From positions 1,484,001 to 1,548,000 of the forward strand of contig NZ_AP018449.1 of the NCBI RefSeq assembly GCF_003966895.1: a stretch of DNA of 64,000 nucleotides, written 5' to 3'. Below are positions 7,467-15,757 of the stretch, in pieces (the stretch's first letter is position 1; each line of letters begins with the position of its first letter). The DNA comes from Methylomusa anaerophila (lineage in GTDB: Bacteria > Bacillota > Negativicutes > Sporomusales > Sporomusaceae). The translations under genes were made by a program, and so were the position numbers. Under the pieces are notes generated by a model, which searched no databases, was not told where the DNA came from, and was given only the letters and a program-made list of their open reading frames with translations.

Positions 7467-8750
7467 ATGTTTTGGCGGATGCTGCAAGGCGCGCTGGCCA
7501 GACAACAGCGGCGGCTGTTCATGGTAGCGCTGACCATTGCGCTGGGGGTTTCCCTGACGACAGCCATGCTTAACGTGATGCTGGATGTTGGCGATAAGGT
7601 CAACCGGGAGCTCAAAGCGTACGGGGCCAATATCACGGTTACGCCCCGTGCGGCGTCGGTGGTGAAAGATCTGTACGGCGTGGAGACGACCGAAGGAAGC
7701 GGTCAGTACCTGCAAGAAGCCGATTTGGGCAAAATTAAGACGATCTTTTGGGCGAACAACATTGTGACTTTTGCGCCCAGTCTGGTCACTGATGCCGTGG
7801 GCCCGGACGGACAAACCATCCCGGTCGTGGGCACCTGGTTTGACCACGAGCTCCCGTTGCCGACCGGTGATACGGCCGCTACGGGCATTAAGGCATTGAA
7901 ATCCTGGTGGGATGTTCAGGGAAGCTGGATTACGGATACTGATAATCAAGGTGCAATGATGGGAAGTCTGTTGGCCGCAAAACTCGGGTTGCGGCCGGGG
8001 GATATAGTCACCCTTCGGCTGGCGGGCGGGCAGCAGGCCGAGAATTTCACGATAACCGGGGTGTTTAATAGTGGCGGAGCCGAGGATGAACAGATTTTTG
8101 TGCCTCTCCGCAAGGTGCAACAGGCGTTGCATTTGGACGGGAAAATCGGCAAAGTGGAGGTAAGCGCCATCACTACCCCGGAAAACGAGCTGGCCCGCAA
8201 GGCGGCTCAGGACCCGAAAAGCCTATCGCTTAAGGAATGGGAAACCTGGTATTGCACCGCTTATGTCAGCTCTATTTCATATCAAATCGAGGAAGTGGTA
8301 AATGGAGCTCGCGCCAAACCGGTGCGGCAGGTAGCGGAATCAGAAGGGGCAATCTTGCAGAAGACACAGTTGTTGATGCTGCTGATTACCGTTCTCAGTC
8401 TGGCTGGGTCGGCATTGGGCATTTCCAATCTATTAAGCGCCAGTGTTATGGAACGCAGTAAGGAAATCGGGCTGCTGAAGGCGTTGGGGGCGACTGACGG
8501 CGCGGTGGCACTCTTAGTGCTGGTGGAAACGTTGCTGGCCGGGGCTGGTGGCGGGCTTTTCGGCTATTTTGCCGGTTTGGGTTTTGCCCAGATTATCGGC
8601 TGGAGCGTGTTTGGGTCCGCTGTGGCGGCCAAAGGCATGGTCATCCCTTTGGTCATGATATTGGTCGCGCTGGTGACGCTGGCGGGCAGCCTGCCGGCCA
8701 TGCGGATGCTACTTACGCTACGGCCGGCTGAAGTACTTCATGGCAGGTGA
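7467..8750 (+). CDS. FtsX/MacB-type ABC transporter permease (iron operon)
   Basis: A 427-residue permease with an N-terminal transmembrane helix, a large extracytoplasmic MacB_PCD-like domain (about 40-280) and three C-terminal helices of the FtsX fold. The motif ERSKEIGLLKALGA, typical of this family, precedes the second helix. It starts 15 bases after the DUF2318 gene, with GGGGAGGA before the ATG. It pairs with the next permease and the ATPase. In the P19 loci this ABC system is conserved but its cargo is not established; mechanotransmission to P19 or DUF2318 is possible. Confidence 0.88.
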   Translation: MFWRMLQGALARQQRRLFMVALTIALGVSLTTAMLNVMLDVGDKVNRELKAYGANITVTPRAASVVKDLYGVETTEGSGQYLQEADLGKIKTIFWANNIVTFAPSLVTDAVGPDGQTIPVVGTWFDHELPLPTGDTAATGIKALKSWWDVQGSWITDTDNQGAMMGSLLAAKLGLRPGDIVTLRLAGGQQAENFTITGVFNSGGAEDEQIFVPLRKVQQALHLDGKIGKVEVSAITTPENELARKAAQDPKSLSLKEWETWYCTAYVSSISYQIEEVVNGARAKPVRQVAESEGAILQKTQLLMLLITVLSLAGSALGISNLLSASVMERSKEIGLLKALGATDGAVALLVLVETLLAGAGGGLFGYFAGLGFAQIIGWSVFGSAVAAKGMVIPLVMILVALVTLAGSLPAMRMLLTLRPAEVLHGR

Positions 8751-8759
8751 TAGAATAGT

Positions 8760-9890
8760 ATGACAAAATACTCTTTATACGGAAAAATGGTGTTATATGC
8801 CTTGTTGCGCCGCCGGTCGCGCATGCTTGTCGCTTTGCTGGCGGTAGCGATTGGTGCAACCGTGCTGTCAGGACTGGTGACGCTGTATTACGATGTGCCC
8901 CGGCAAATGGGCCGGGAATTTCGCTCCTACGGTGCCAATCTCTTATTGTTGCCGGCGGGGGACAATCAAATCTTGCGGGAACAGGCCGTGCAGCAGGCGG
9001 TGGGTTCGCTGCCGCAGGGGAAAGTGATTGGCTTAGCCCCGTATTTGTATGACCGGGTAAAAGTCAATGCCCAGCCGGTCCTGGCAGCGGGCACGGATTT
9101 TGCCGCCGTGCAAAAAGTCAGCCCCTACTGGCAGCTTGCAGGCCAGTGGCCGGCACCCGGCTCCGGTGGGGTAGTCGTCGGCGCAGAGGTGGCGGAACGG
9201 CTGCGCCTGGAACCAGGCCAGACGGTGGCAGTGGCGGTGCCGGGGTCTGATGAAGAGAAAAAGCTGCCGGTGGCGGGTATTGTCCACACCGGGGGCAATG
9301 AAGAGGACTTTATTTTTATGGAACTGCCCTTGCTGCAGCAGTGGCTGAGCAAACCCGGCCAGGTTAGTGTGGCCCAGGTGAGCGTGCAAGCTGGCGAAAC
9401 CGAATTGACGGCCTGGTTGCAGCAAGTGACCGATGCAGTGCCTGGCATCATGCCGCGGCTGGTCAAACAACTGACCCAGTCGGAGGGGCTGGTGCTGGGT
9501 AAATTGCAGGCGCTGGTGTATCTGGTTACGCTGATTGTCCTGTTGTTAACCCTGATCTGTGTGGCTACCACCATGATGGCGGTAGTGACCGAGCGGCGTA
9601 AGGAAATCGGACTGAAAAAGGCGCTGGGGGCGGAGAACCGCAGCATTGTCCTGGAGTTTCTGGGGGAAGGAATCGCGCTCGGCGGGCTGGGCGGTCTGTT
9701 GGGCACCGGCTGCGGCTTCTTTTTTGCGCAGACCGTCAGTATCCAGGTTTTTGCCCGGTCCATATCTTTTCAACCGCTCGTAGCGCTGGCCGCTTTTATA
9801 GTGGCGGTAGCGGTGGCTGGCCTGGCCTGTCTCATTCCGGTCAGGATGGCGACCCATGTGGAACCGGCGATTGTGCTCCGGGGCGAGTAA
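8760..9890 (+). CDS. FtsX/MacB-type ABC transporter permease, second subunit
   Basis: A 376-residue paralogue of the preceding permease with the same topology: one N-terminal helix, an extracytoplasmic domain (about 40-240) and three C-terminal helices, with ERRKEIGLKKALGA. It begins 9 bases after the previous stop. The two permeases probably form a heterodimer driven by the ATPase that follows. Confidence 0.88.
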   Translation: MTKYSLYGKMVLYALLRRRSRMLVALLAVAIGATVLSGLVTLYYDVPRQMGREFRSYGANLLLLPAGDNQILREQAVQQAVGSLPQGKVIGLAPYLYDRVKVNAQPVLAAGTDFAAVQKVSPYWQLAGQWPAPGSGGVVVGAEVAERLRLEPGQTVAVAVPGSDEEKKLPVAGIVHTGGNEEDFIFMELPLLQQWLSKPGQVSVAQVSVQAGETELTAWLQQVTDAVPGIMPRLVKQLTQSEGLVLGKLQALVYLVTLIVLLLTLICVATTMMAVVTERRKEIGLKKALGAENRSIVLEFLGEGIALGGLGGLLGTGCGFFFAQTVSIQVFARSISFQPLVALAAFIVAVAVAGLACLIPVRMATHVEPAIVLRGE

Positions 9891-9899
9891 GGGAGGACT

Positions 9900-10604
9900 A
9901 TGATGAATATATTGGAATTACGCGGTATTACCATGGATTACGGGACGGTCAAGGCCCTGGACAACATTCACTTGACGGTCAAGCAGGGCGAATGGCTGGC
10001 GATTATGGGCCCGTCCGGCTCGGGGAAGACTACGCTGATGAATATTATTGGTTGTATGGATAAACCTTCCAACGGGGCGGTCGTTTTAGACGGGGTGGAC
10101 TTGTCCACTTTACCTGCCAAAGGCTTGACTGCCATTCGCCGGGATAAAATTGGACTGGTGTTTCAGCAGTTTCATCTGGTGCCGTATTTGACCGCTTTGG
10201 AAAATATAATGGTGGCGCAATACTATCACAGTATGCCGGACGAAGCCGAGGCCCTGGCGGCTTTAGAGCGGGTGGGTCTTAAAGAACGGGCCCGGCATTT
10301 GCCGAGCCAGCTTTCCGGCGGCGAACAGCAGCGGGTATGCATTGCCCGGGCGCTTATCAACTATCCGGCGCTTATCCTGGCCGACGAACCGACCGGCAAT
10401 CTCGACGAAGCCAACCAGAATCTGGTGTTGGGCATTTTCCGGGAGCTGCACCGGGAAGGACATACGATTATTACCGTGACCCATGACCCGGCAGTGGCAG
10501 AGCGGGCGGAACGGTGCATCGTGCTGGGGCATGGCCGGATTGCCGATCAGCGGCAAAACGGCTGCCGGACAGGGGAGGTGGCCTGCACATGCGCAAATGG
10601 CTAG
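9900..10604 (+). CDS. ABC transporter ATP-binding protein (LolD/MacB-like)
   Basis: A 234-residue ATPase with Walker A GPSGSGKT (37-44), signature LSGGEQQR (138-145), Walker B LILADEP (158-164) and the H-loop in [16 protein letters not shown] site precedes the ATG. It energises the two FtsX-type permeases upstream. Its last 16 bases overlap the start of the FMN-binding lipoprotein, showing tight coupling. Confidence 0.92.
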   Translation: MMNILELRGITMDYGTVKALDNIHLTVKQGEWLAIMGPSGSGKTTLMNIIGCMDKPSNGAVVLDGVDLSTLPAKGLTAIRRDKIGLVFQQFHLVPYLTALENIMVAQYYHSMPDEAEALAALERVGLKERARHLPSQLSGGEQQRVCIARALINYPALILADEPTGNLDEANQNLVLGIFRELHREGHTIITVTHDPAVAERAERCIVLGHGRIADQRQNGCRTGEVACTCANG

Positions 10605-11104
10605 CCGGTTTAGCGGCGTGTATTTTGACGGTCGGTCTGTTGGCCGGCTGCGGCGGAGTTAAGGAAACGGGGCCAGCGGCAAAAAACTATACAGATGGCA
10701 CCTATATGGCCCGGAGCAGCCCCGATGAACGGGGCGCAGTGGGTGAAATCACGCTGGTCATCGAAAAAGGACGGATCGTCAAGGCTGATTACAGAGGAAT
10801 TAAAAAAGACGGCACAATCAAGGATGAAGATTACGGTAAAACCAACGGTAAAATTGAAAATCAGGAATTTTACAAAAAAGCACAACACGCGTTGAAAGCT
10901 TCGGCGGCCTATCCGGCCAAGCTGGTGGAGACGCAAAACGTGAAGGCTATTGACGCGGTATCAGGGGCCACCGTTTCGTATCAGCAGTTTAGCGAAGCAG
11001 TGAAAAAGGCGCTCAACCAGGCTGCGCCGGTGGACGCCAAGTCCAGTGCCAGTATTTCTTTAAAGCGATGGGCTTTGGATACGTTGAAAAAAATATTTCA
11101 GTAG
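10589..11104 (+). CDS. FMN-binding domain lipoprotein
   Basis: A 171-residue exported lipoprotein: signal peptide with lipobox LAGC (Cys21) and an FMN-binding domain from about residue 35. The motif DAVSGATVS at 122-130 is the site where ApbE attaches FMN to threonine (Thr128). The start is ATG 10589, preceded by GGGGAGG, inside the end of the ATPase gene; the longer frame from 10514 has no signal peptide. In Campylobacter the corresponding operon ends in thioredoxin-like proteins. Here a flavoprotein takes that place, suggesting flavin-based electron transfer to or from iron outside the membrane. Role inferred from context. Confidence 0.85.
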   Translation: MRKWLAGLAACILTVGLLAGCGGVKETGPAAKNYTDGTYMARSSPDERGAVGEITLVIEKGRIVKADYRGIKKDGTIKDEDYGKTNGKIENQEFYKKAQHALKASAAYPAKLVETQNVKAIDAVSGATVSYQQFSEAVKKALNQAAPVDAKSSASISLKRWALDTLKKIFQ

Positions 11105-11208
11105 GCTGACGCAGGTGCCGGCACCGATGGCGTTGCGGCGGCCGGACAAGGAAAGGGTATGATGAGCAAGGGTACGCACCAGCCGATGCGGTTAGGTCTG
11201 ACTTTTCC

Positions 11209-11523
11209 TTACGGCTGGATATGCCAAATGCTGTTGGCATATTCGGTAATGGTGCGGTCGCTGGAAAACCGGCCGGAGCGGGCAATGTTCGCGGCCGCCG
11301 CCTGCCAGCGGGCGGGGTTGTCGCGGAACAGGCGGTCAATCCTGGCCTGCGCTTCCAGGTAGGCGGCGAAGTCCTGCAGTTCGAGAAAGGCGCCGCCCGG
11401 GTGCAGCAAGTAGTCGTACAGCGGCCGGAATTCGTCGCCAAAGACGGGCAGGCTGCCGTCAATGAGTTGATTTACACAATTTCTCACCCGTTCGTCCTGG
11501 TTATAGATGGTTAAGGGTTGCAT
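11209..11523 (-). pseudogene. detached glgP 3' end (duplicate)
   Basis: About 315 bases encode the last ~100 residues of glycogen phosphorylase and end with its stop. They match 13332-13645 with only scattered changes, about a dozen by eye. Homology stops abruptly at both edges (about 11205 and 11523). There is no start site or upstream part of the enzyme, so it is not expressed as an enzyme. It lies immediately after the iron operon. Confidence 0.93.
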
Positions 11524-11826
11524 TGGGTGAACAATCCCCGGTTCAATACTACTTGGAAAACAAGCTCCAAGGAGCTGTTTTATATCAAACTACACGGAAA
11601 GGAGCTTAACTTATCTTTTTTGTTTCCGTGTCTTGACATTGGGGGGCACTACAAAGAGACAATAAAAATAATGAAAGCAATTAATTCACTATTAGATGAT
11701 AGAGTGAAATTATCAGAAGGTTTTGGATATTGCTCGTAGAGAGTCATTCTGCACTTTAGAAGTTGATTAAGTCGAACGAGTGGATAACGGCATTATTCTC
11801 TTGCGACTTACACCAACGATGACTTG
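11524..11826. other. AT-rich spacer after the glgP fragment
   Basis: At 11557-11581 the sequence AACAAGCTCC-AA-GGAGCTGTT forms a hairpin ending in TTTT, which could terminate plus-strand transcription. An open frame at 11518-11739 shows no ribosome binding site or recognisable domain. At 11817-11834 GATGAC-TTGTTA-GTCATC makes a small hairpin at the 3' end of the next small ORF. Confidence 0.45.
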
Positions 11827-11922
11827 TTAGTCATCTTCATCAATCAACCATAGAATAGCTAGTACACATACAGCGGTAACTGTATACCACAATGCTGATA
11901 AACAATCGAAATATTGAAACAT
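11827..11922 (-). CDS. 31-residue single-span membrane peptide
   Basis: A short ORF too small for usual ORF calling. ATG at 11922 is preceded on the minus strand by GAAAGAGGTG seven bases away. The peptide begins MFQYFDCLSALWYTV, continues as one hydrophobic helix and ends LWLIDEDD with a strongly acidic tail. One membrane span with a charged end resembles small regulatory or toxin-like membrane peptides, but no family is recognised. It lies in the mosaic segment between the two glgP 3' ends. Confidence 0.5.
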   Translation of the reverse strand: MFQYFDCLSALWYTVTAVCVLAILWLIDEDD

Positions 11923-12049
11923 GGCGGACACCTCTTTCAAGAACTTGATTATTATCGCATATTATATCTAAATTGCATTCGCCGCTGTCAACGGACCTTA
12001 AATATGGAAAAAAGGTTGCCGCGGTTTAGTTGAATCAAGATTATTTAAC

Positions 12050-12215
12050 AACCAATAATGATCCCGGATAAAGCCAAAATGCCAAGTTGTACAACAAAAC
12101 CCATAGGACTATTCGTCAGAACCAGTCCGACGGCAACGCCGATAATGCCAAGTGGCGCTGTAAGCAGCGTCAGAATCATTTTGGGTAGGCTTTACAGTTG
12201 CATCATTAAGAGGTT
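12050..12215 (-). pseudogene. RND efflux transporter fragment
   Basis: The minus strand reads LPKMILTLLTAPLGIIGVAV then GLVLTNSPMGFVVQLGILAL and SGIIIG, closely matching the late membrane region of the RND pump at 17626-20730. An in-frame stop precedes it and nothing of the rest of the protein is nearby. It is a relic of a lost RND gene beside an intact TetR-type regulator. Confidence 0.85.
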
Positions 12216-12272
12216 TGATAATGGGAATGTAATAAAGAGACAGCGTATGTAGCAAGAGTCAAGGTATAATAG

Positions 12273-12302
12273 TCAGTACCGAAATTTCATTTTTGGTACT
12301 GA
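12273..12302. repeat. inverted repeat TCAGTACC / GGTACTGA
   Basis: TCAGTACC at 12273-12280 and GGTACTGA at 12295-12302 are perfect 8-base arms around an AT-rich 14-base spacer, just after a TATAAT at 12265-12270. It could be an operator left from a lost promoter. Related GTACC/GTAC words occur in the promoter region of the TetR gene (12958-12981). Confidence 0.4.
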
Positions 12303-12318
12303 TAGTCGGAAGGGGTAC

Positions 12319-12348
12319 TTTAAAATCGCGTGCCTGCGCGATTTTAAA
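12319..12348. terminator. terminator of the TetR gene
   Basis: TTTAAAATCGCG and CGCGATTTTAAA are perfect 12-base arms around a 6-base loop, 26 bases after the TetR stop on the minus strand. The A/T ends make it usable in both directions. Confidence 0.75.
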
Positions 12349-12373
12349 ATACCAACATATAGGATATGCTACA

Positions 12374-12937
12374 CTAGGCTTTTCTTGGTAGCAATCCATT
12401 GACAATAATATCTGACATAGCGGCTAGGGCATCCGGGGCGGTCATGTTGCTTGCAGAGAGAAAATGGTAAGAGAATAAATCATTTGTAGTGCTGACAATA
12501 AGTTGACGGAGTACTTTTGTATTGATGGGCCGGATCGCATTATTTTCGATACCTTGAACAATAAGGAATAAAAATCGCTCTTGTCGTTCTTCTTTAAATT
12601 TTTCTACTATCCGAAATTCTTTGGGATAATAGAGCTGGAGGTCATCCTGCAGTCGATAATTGTTGATAGGGCCAAATACCGTTGGTGCTACTTTGAGTAA
12701 AGTGGGTATTTTTTCGGCAAAAGTTAATTCAGAATTATTGTAGATTGCTTCTTCCTGTTCTTGAATATCTTGAATTACTGTAATTAAGATATTTTGAACC
12801 AGTTCGCTTTTAGAGGAAAAGTGTTCGTATAAAGATGTTTTACTGACATTCAGCCGTTTGGCAAGATCACTCATTGTAAACTTGACGCCACGAACATTCA
12901 TTTCCTCAAATGCCGCCATTAGAATACGGTTACGCAA
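12374..12937 (-). CDS. TetR-family transcriptional regulator (orphan)
   Basis: A 187-residue TetR regulator. The N-terminal HTH includes FTMSDLAKRLNVSKTSLYEHF. TTG 12937 is chosen as start because GAGGTGA precedes it by five bases and the resulting start (RNRILMAAFEEMNVRGVKF) lines up with the other TetR in this window (KERILKTAAEEMNERGVKF at 36241). The in-frame ATG 12988 falls at the expected transcription start. The relative at 36241 controls an MFP-RND operon; here only an RND fragment remains, so this regulator has probably lost its target. Confidence 0.82.
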   Translation of the reverse strand: MRNRILMAAFEEMNVRGVKFTMSDLAKRLNVSKTSLYEHFSSKSELVQNILITVIQDIQEQEEAIYNNSELTFAEKIPTLLKVAPTVFGPINNYRLQDDLQLYYPKEFRIVEKFKEERQERFLFLIVQGIENNAIRPINTKVLRQLIVSTTNDLFSYHFLSASNMTAPDALAAMSDIIVNGLLPRKA

Positions 12938-12997
12938 AAATTTCACCTCGATTTCCTGGTACCGATTTGACAAAGTTAGTACAGGCATTCTGGCGTT

Positions 12998-13026
12998 ATA
13001 TTATTCCATTTTTCTTCATATGTCAA
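12998..13026 (-). promoter_or_regulatory. sigma-A promoter of the orphan TetR gene
   Basis: On the minus strand TTGACA (13026-13021) and TAATAT (13003-12998) are 17 bases apart. This places the start of transcription near 12990 and leaves a leader of about 50 bases before TTG 12937. Confidence 0.7.
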
Positions 13027-13039
13027 TAATAAATTTACT

Positions 13040-13155
13040 GACTTTTATGCCGCTGATGCAGGTAAAGTGGCGGTGAAGGATCCGAAGGCCGGGCTGACAT
13101 TGGCTGAGATGCAGGCTGTAAATGACTGCTATCATAGCCAAGAATGTATTTTCCA
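13040..13155 (+). pseudogene. possible DUF2922-like gene fragment
   Basis: The plus strand reads AADAGKVAVKDPKAGLTLAE then MQAVND without a start, which weakly resembles the C-terminal half of small DUF2922 proteins common in Firmicutes. The frame then runs into the inverted repeat at 13156-13205. It would be a broken remnant. Assignment is tentative. Confidence 0.3.
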
Positions 13156-13205
13156 ATTATATCAGACGAATATGATAACTATATGTCATATTCGTCTGAT
13201 ATAAT
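13156..13205. repeat. 20-bp perfect inverted repeat
   Basis: Two perfect 20-base arms (ending ATATCAGACGAATATGA and its complement) flank a 10-base loop. The stem is not GC-rich and has no T-run, so it is unlikely to be a plain terminator. It lies about 120 bases from the edge of the glgP duplication. From 13206 to 13325 nothing else is recognised. Confidence 0.7.
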
Positions 13206-13331
13206 AGAGGCCGGTTGCGATAGTAAGCCAGGCAGGAAGCGCATCGGCGGTCAAAGGACATCCGCAGCTTGTTAGACAGCGGCTTTGCCGGTCAGAGAAG
13301 TGCTTTTCCTGATGCGGTGGCGGACTTTCCC

Positions 13332-15704
13332 TTACGGATGGATATGCCAAATGCCGTTGGCATATTCGGTAATGGTGCGGTCGCTGGAGAACCGGCCGGA
13401 ACGGGCAATGTTCGTGGCCGCCGCCTGCCAGCGGGCGGGGTTGTCGTGGAACAGGCGGTCAATCCTGGTCTGCGCTTCCAGGTAGGCGGCGAAGTCCTGC
13501 AGTTCGAGAAAGGCGCCGCCCGGATGCAGCAAATAGTCGTACAGCGGCCGGAATTCGTCGCCAAAGACGGGCAGGCTGCCGTCAATGAGTTGATTTACAC
13601 AATTTCTCACCCGTTCGTCCTGGTTATAGATGGTTAAGGGATTGCAGCGGCCCGTTTGATAGCAGGCCGCCGTCTCCCCGGCGGTGAGGCCGAAGATGAC
13701 AATGTTCTCATCGCCTACGGCTTCCCGGATTTCCACATTGGCGCCGTCCAGGGTGCCGACCGTTATCGCGCCGTTCATCATGAATTTCATATTGCCGGTG
13801 CCGGAGGCTTCCTTGCCGGCGGTGGAAATCTGCTCGCTGATATCGGCGGCGGGAATAATCCGTTCGGCCAACGACACATTGTAGTTTTCCAGAAATATCA
13901 CTTTGAGCTTATCCTGAATGGCGGTATCGTTGTTGATTTGTTTGGACAGGGTAACGATCAGCTGGATTATTTTTTTGGCCAGGTAGTAACCGGGCGCCGC
14001 TTTGCCGGCAAAGATAAAGGTGCGGGGCAGAATGTCCAGACCGGGATTGGCCTTTAACCGCTGGTAGAGTTCCATAATCCGCAGCGCGTTTAGGAGCTGG
14101 CGTTTGTAGGCGTGGATGCGTTTGACCTGTACGTCGAACAGGGAATGAGGGTCAAGGGCCAGACGGTACTTGTTAAAAATATAGTTGGCCAGGGCTTCTT
14201 TCCGCTCCTGTTTCACAGCCGCCAGTTTTTGCTGGAAGGCGGTGTCCGCGGCAAAGGGCAGCAGCTTTTCCAAATCATTGGGCCGTTGCAGCCAGCCGGG
14301 ACCGATGGTATCGGTGATTAATCCGGCCAGGCCGGGATTGGCGGAAAGCAGCCAGCGGCGGTGGGTAATACCATTGGTTTTGTTGTTGAATTTCTGCGGT
14401 GTATGCTGATAAAACCGGCTAAAAAGATCGCTTTGGAGGATTTGGCTGTGCAGTTCGGCTACGCCGTTGACGCTGTGACTGCCGACGATGGCCAGATGAG
14501 CCATCTTGACAAAGCAGTCGCCAATGACGGCCATGGCGGCAATGCGGCCCCAGTCGCCGGGGTAGCGCTGCCACAATTGGGCGCAGAAGCGTTCGTTGAT
14601 TTCATGGATGATTTCATAGATGCGGGGCAGCAGGCTTTGGATCTGGCCAACAGGCCATTTTTCCAAAGCTTCCGGCAAGACGGTGTGGTTGGTGTAGGAA
14701 ATGGTATGGGTTGTGATGTCCCAGGCCTTGTCCCAGCCCAGGCCTTCTTCGTCCATGAGAATGCGCATCAGTTCGGGAATGGCCAAAGCCGGATGGGTGT
14801 CGTTAATATGGATGGCGATCTGGTCGGCCAGGTGCGACAGATCAGGGCCCTGCTTGCGCTTGATATGGCGGACAATGCTTTGCAGCCCGGCCGAAACCAG
14901 AAAATACTCCTGCACGAGGCGTAGCTGGCGGCCCTCCTCATAACGGTCGTCAGGATACAGAATTTGCGAAATGGATTCCACCCAGCTTTTATATTCCAGC
15001 AGTTTGCGGTAATCATCAGGACCGAAGCTGGAATAATTCACGTTGAATCCGTCCCGCACCTCGGCGCTCCATAAGCGCAGGGTATTGACGGTCCGGTTGT
15101 CAAAGCCGATGACCGGGATATCATAAGGGACGGCCTTGACACCCCCCAGCGGCGGACCGAATTTTACCAAAACGGCTTTGCCGGCTTTGCGGTATTCCCA
15201 GATATTCAGCTCCTTCAGCCAAGTATCCGGTTTTTCCACCTGCATGCCGTCGACAATGGCCTGTTCAAACAGGCCGTAGGTATAGCGGATGCCGCAGCCG
15301 TGGCCAGGCAGACCGAGGGAAGCCAGGGAATCGAGAAAGCAGGCGGCCAACCGTCCCAGCCCGCCGTTGCCGAGGCCGGCGTCCTGTTCGGCGTTCGTCA
15401 GTTCGGTATAGTCGATGCCAAGCTCGGCAAGGGCTTCCCGCCAGACTTCCCGGATGTCGAGATTGCGTAAATTGGTGTCCAGCAGGCGTCCCGGTAAAAA
15501 TTCAATGGAGAAATAGTACACTTGTTTTTGCCTTTGATTGTCATAGCGGCGGGTGGTATCCACCCAGCTCTGGCCGATGTAATCGCGGACCAGACTGGCC
15601 AGCGCGGCGTATTTGTCCGCAGCCGAGGCTTCCTCCAAGCTCGCTCCTGTCAGCGTTAACAACCGTTTCGGCAGGGCCGTTTTGCACTCATCTTTGGTTA
15701 ACAA
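13332..15704 (-). CDS. glgP: glycogen/starch/alpha-glucan phosphorylase
   Basis: About 790 residues, the usual length. It releases glucose-1-phosphate from glycogen using pyridoxal phosphate. The catalytic C-terminal domain shows ENYNVSLAERIIPAADISEQ, then EASGTGNMKF, whose lysine binds PLP, then LDGANVEI. TTG 15704 is preferred: AAGGGAGG lies eight bases upstream and the start then matches the family; the longer frame to TTG 15737 contains that site. It follows glgA by about 50 bases, so they form an operon. The last ~315 bases are present a second time at 11209-11523. Confidence 0.93.
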   Translation of the reverse strand: MLTKDECKTALPKRLLTLTGASLEEASAADKYAALASLVRDYIGQSWVDTTRRYDNQRQKQVYYFSIEFLPGRLLDTNLRNLDIREVWREALAELGIDYTELTNAEQDAGLGNGGLGRLAACFLDSLASLGLPGHGCGIRYTYGLFEQAIVDGMQVEKPDTWLKELNIWEYRKAGKAVLVKFGPPLGGVKAVPYDIPVIGFDNRTVNTLRLWSAEVRDGFNVNYSSFGPDDYRKLLEYKSWVESISQILYPDDRYEEGRQLRLVQEYFLVSAGLQSIVRHIKRKQGPDLSHLADQIAIHINDTHPALAIPELMRILMDEEGLGWDKAWDITTHTISYTNHTVLPEALEKWPVGQIQSLLPRIYEIIHEINERFCAQLWQRYPGDWGRIAAMAVIGDCFVKMAHLAIVGSHSVNGVAELHSQILQSDLFSRFYQHTPQKFNNKTNGITHRRWLLSANPGLAGLITDTIGPGWLQRPNDLEKLLPFAADTAFQQKLAAVKQERKEALANYIFNKYRLALDPHSLFDVQVKRIHAYKRQLLNALRIMELYQRLKANPGLDILPRTFIFAGKAAPGYYLAKKIIQLIVTLSKQINNDTAIQDKLKVIFLENYNVSLAERIIPAADISEQISTAGKEASGTGNMKFMMNGAITVGTLDGANVEIREAVGDENIVIFGLTAGETAACYQTGRCNPLTIYNQDERVRNCVNQLIDGSLPVFGDEFRPLYDYLLHPGGAFLELQDFAAYLEAQTRIDRLFHDNPARWQAAATNIARSGRFSSDRTITEYANGIWHIHP

Positions 15705-15757
15705 TTCACTCGCCTCCCTTAATAAATAAACACTCAAATTCTTTTTTCCCTTGTTCC

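Noticed and set aside
6927..8132. 401-residue minus-strand open frame
   Set aside because: It is antisense to the DUF2318 and FtsX genes, which have clear domains; the long frame is a by-product of GC-biased codons.
11518..11739. 73-residue plus-strand frame
   Set aside because: It starts inside the glgP fragment, crosses a terminator-like hairpin and has no ribosome binding site.
12058..12252. Plus-strand frame similar to another plus-strand frame at 17945
   Set aside because: Both are antisense shadows; the real signal is the shared RND coding sequence on the minus strand.
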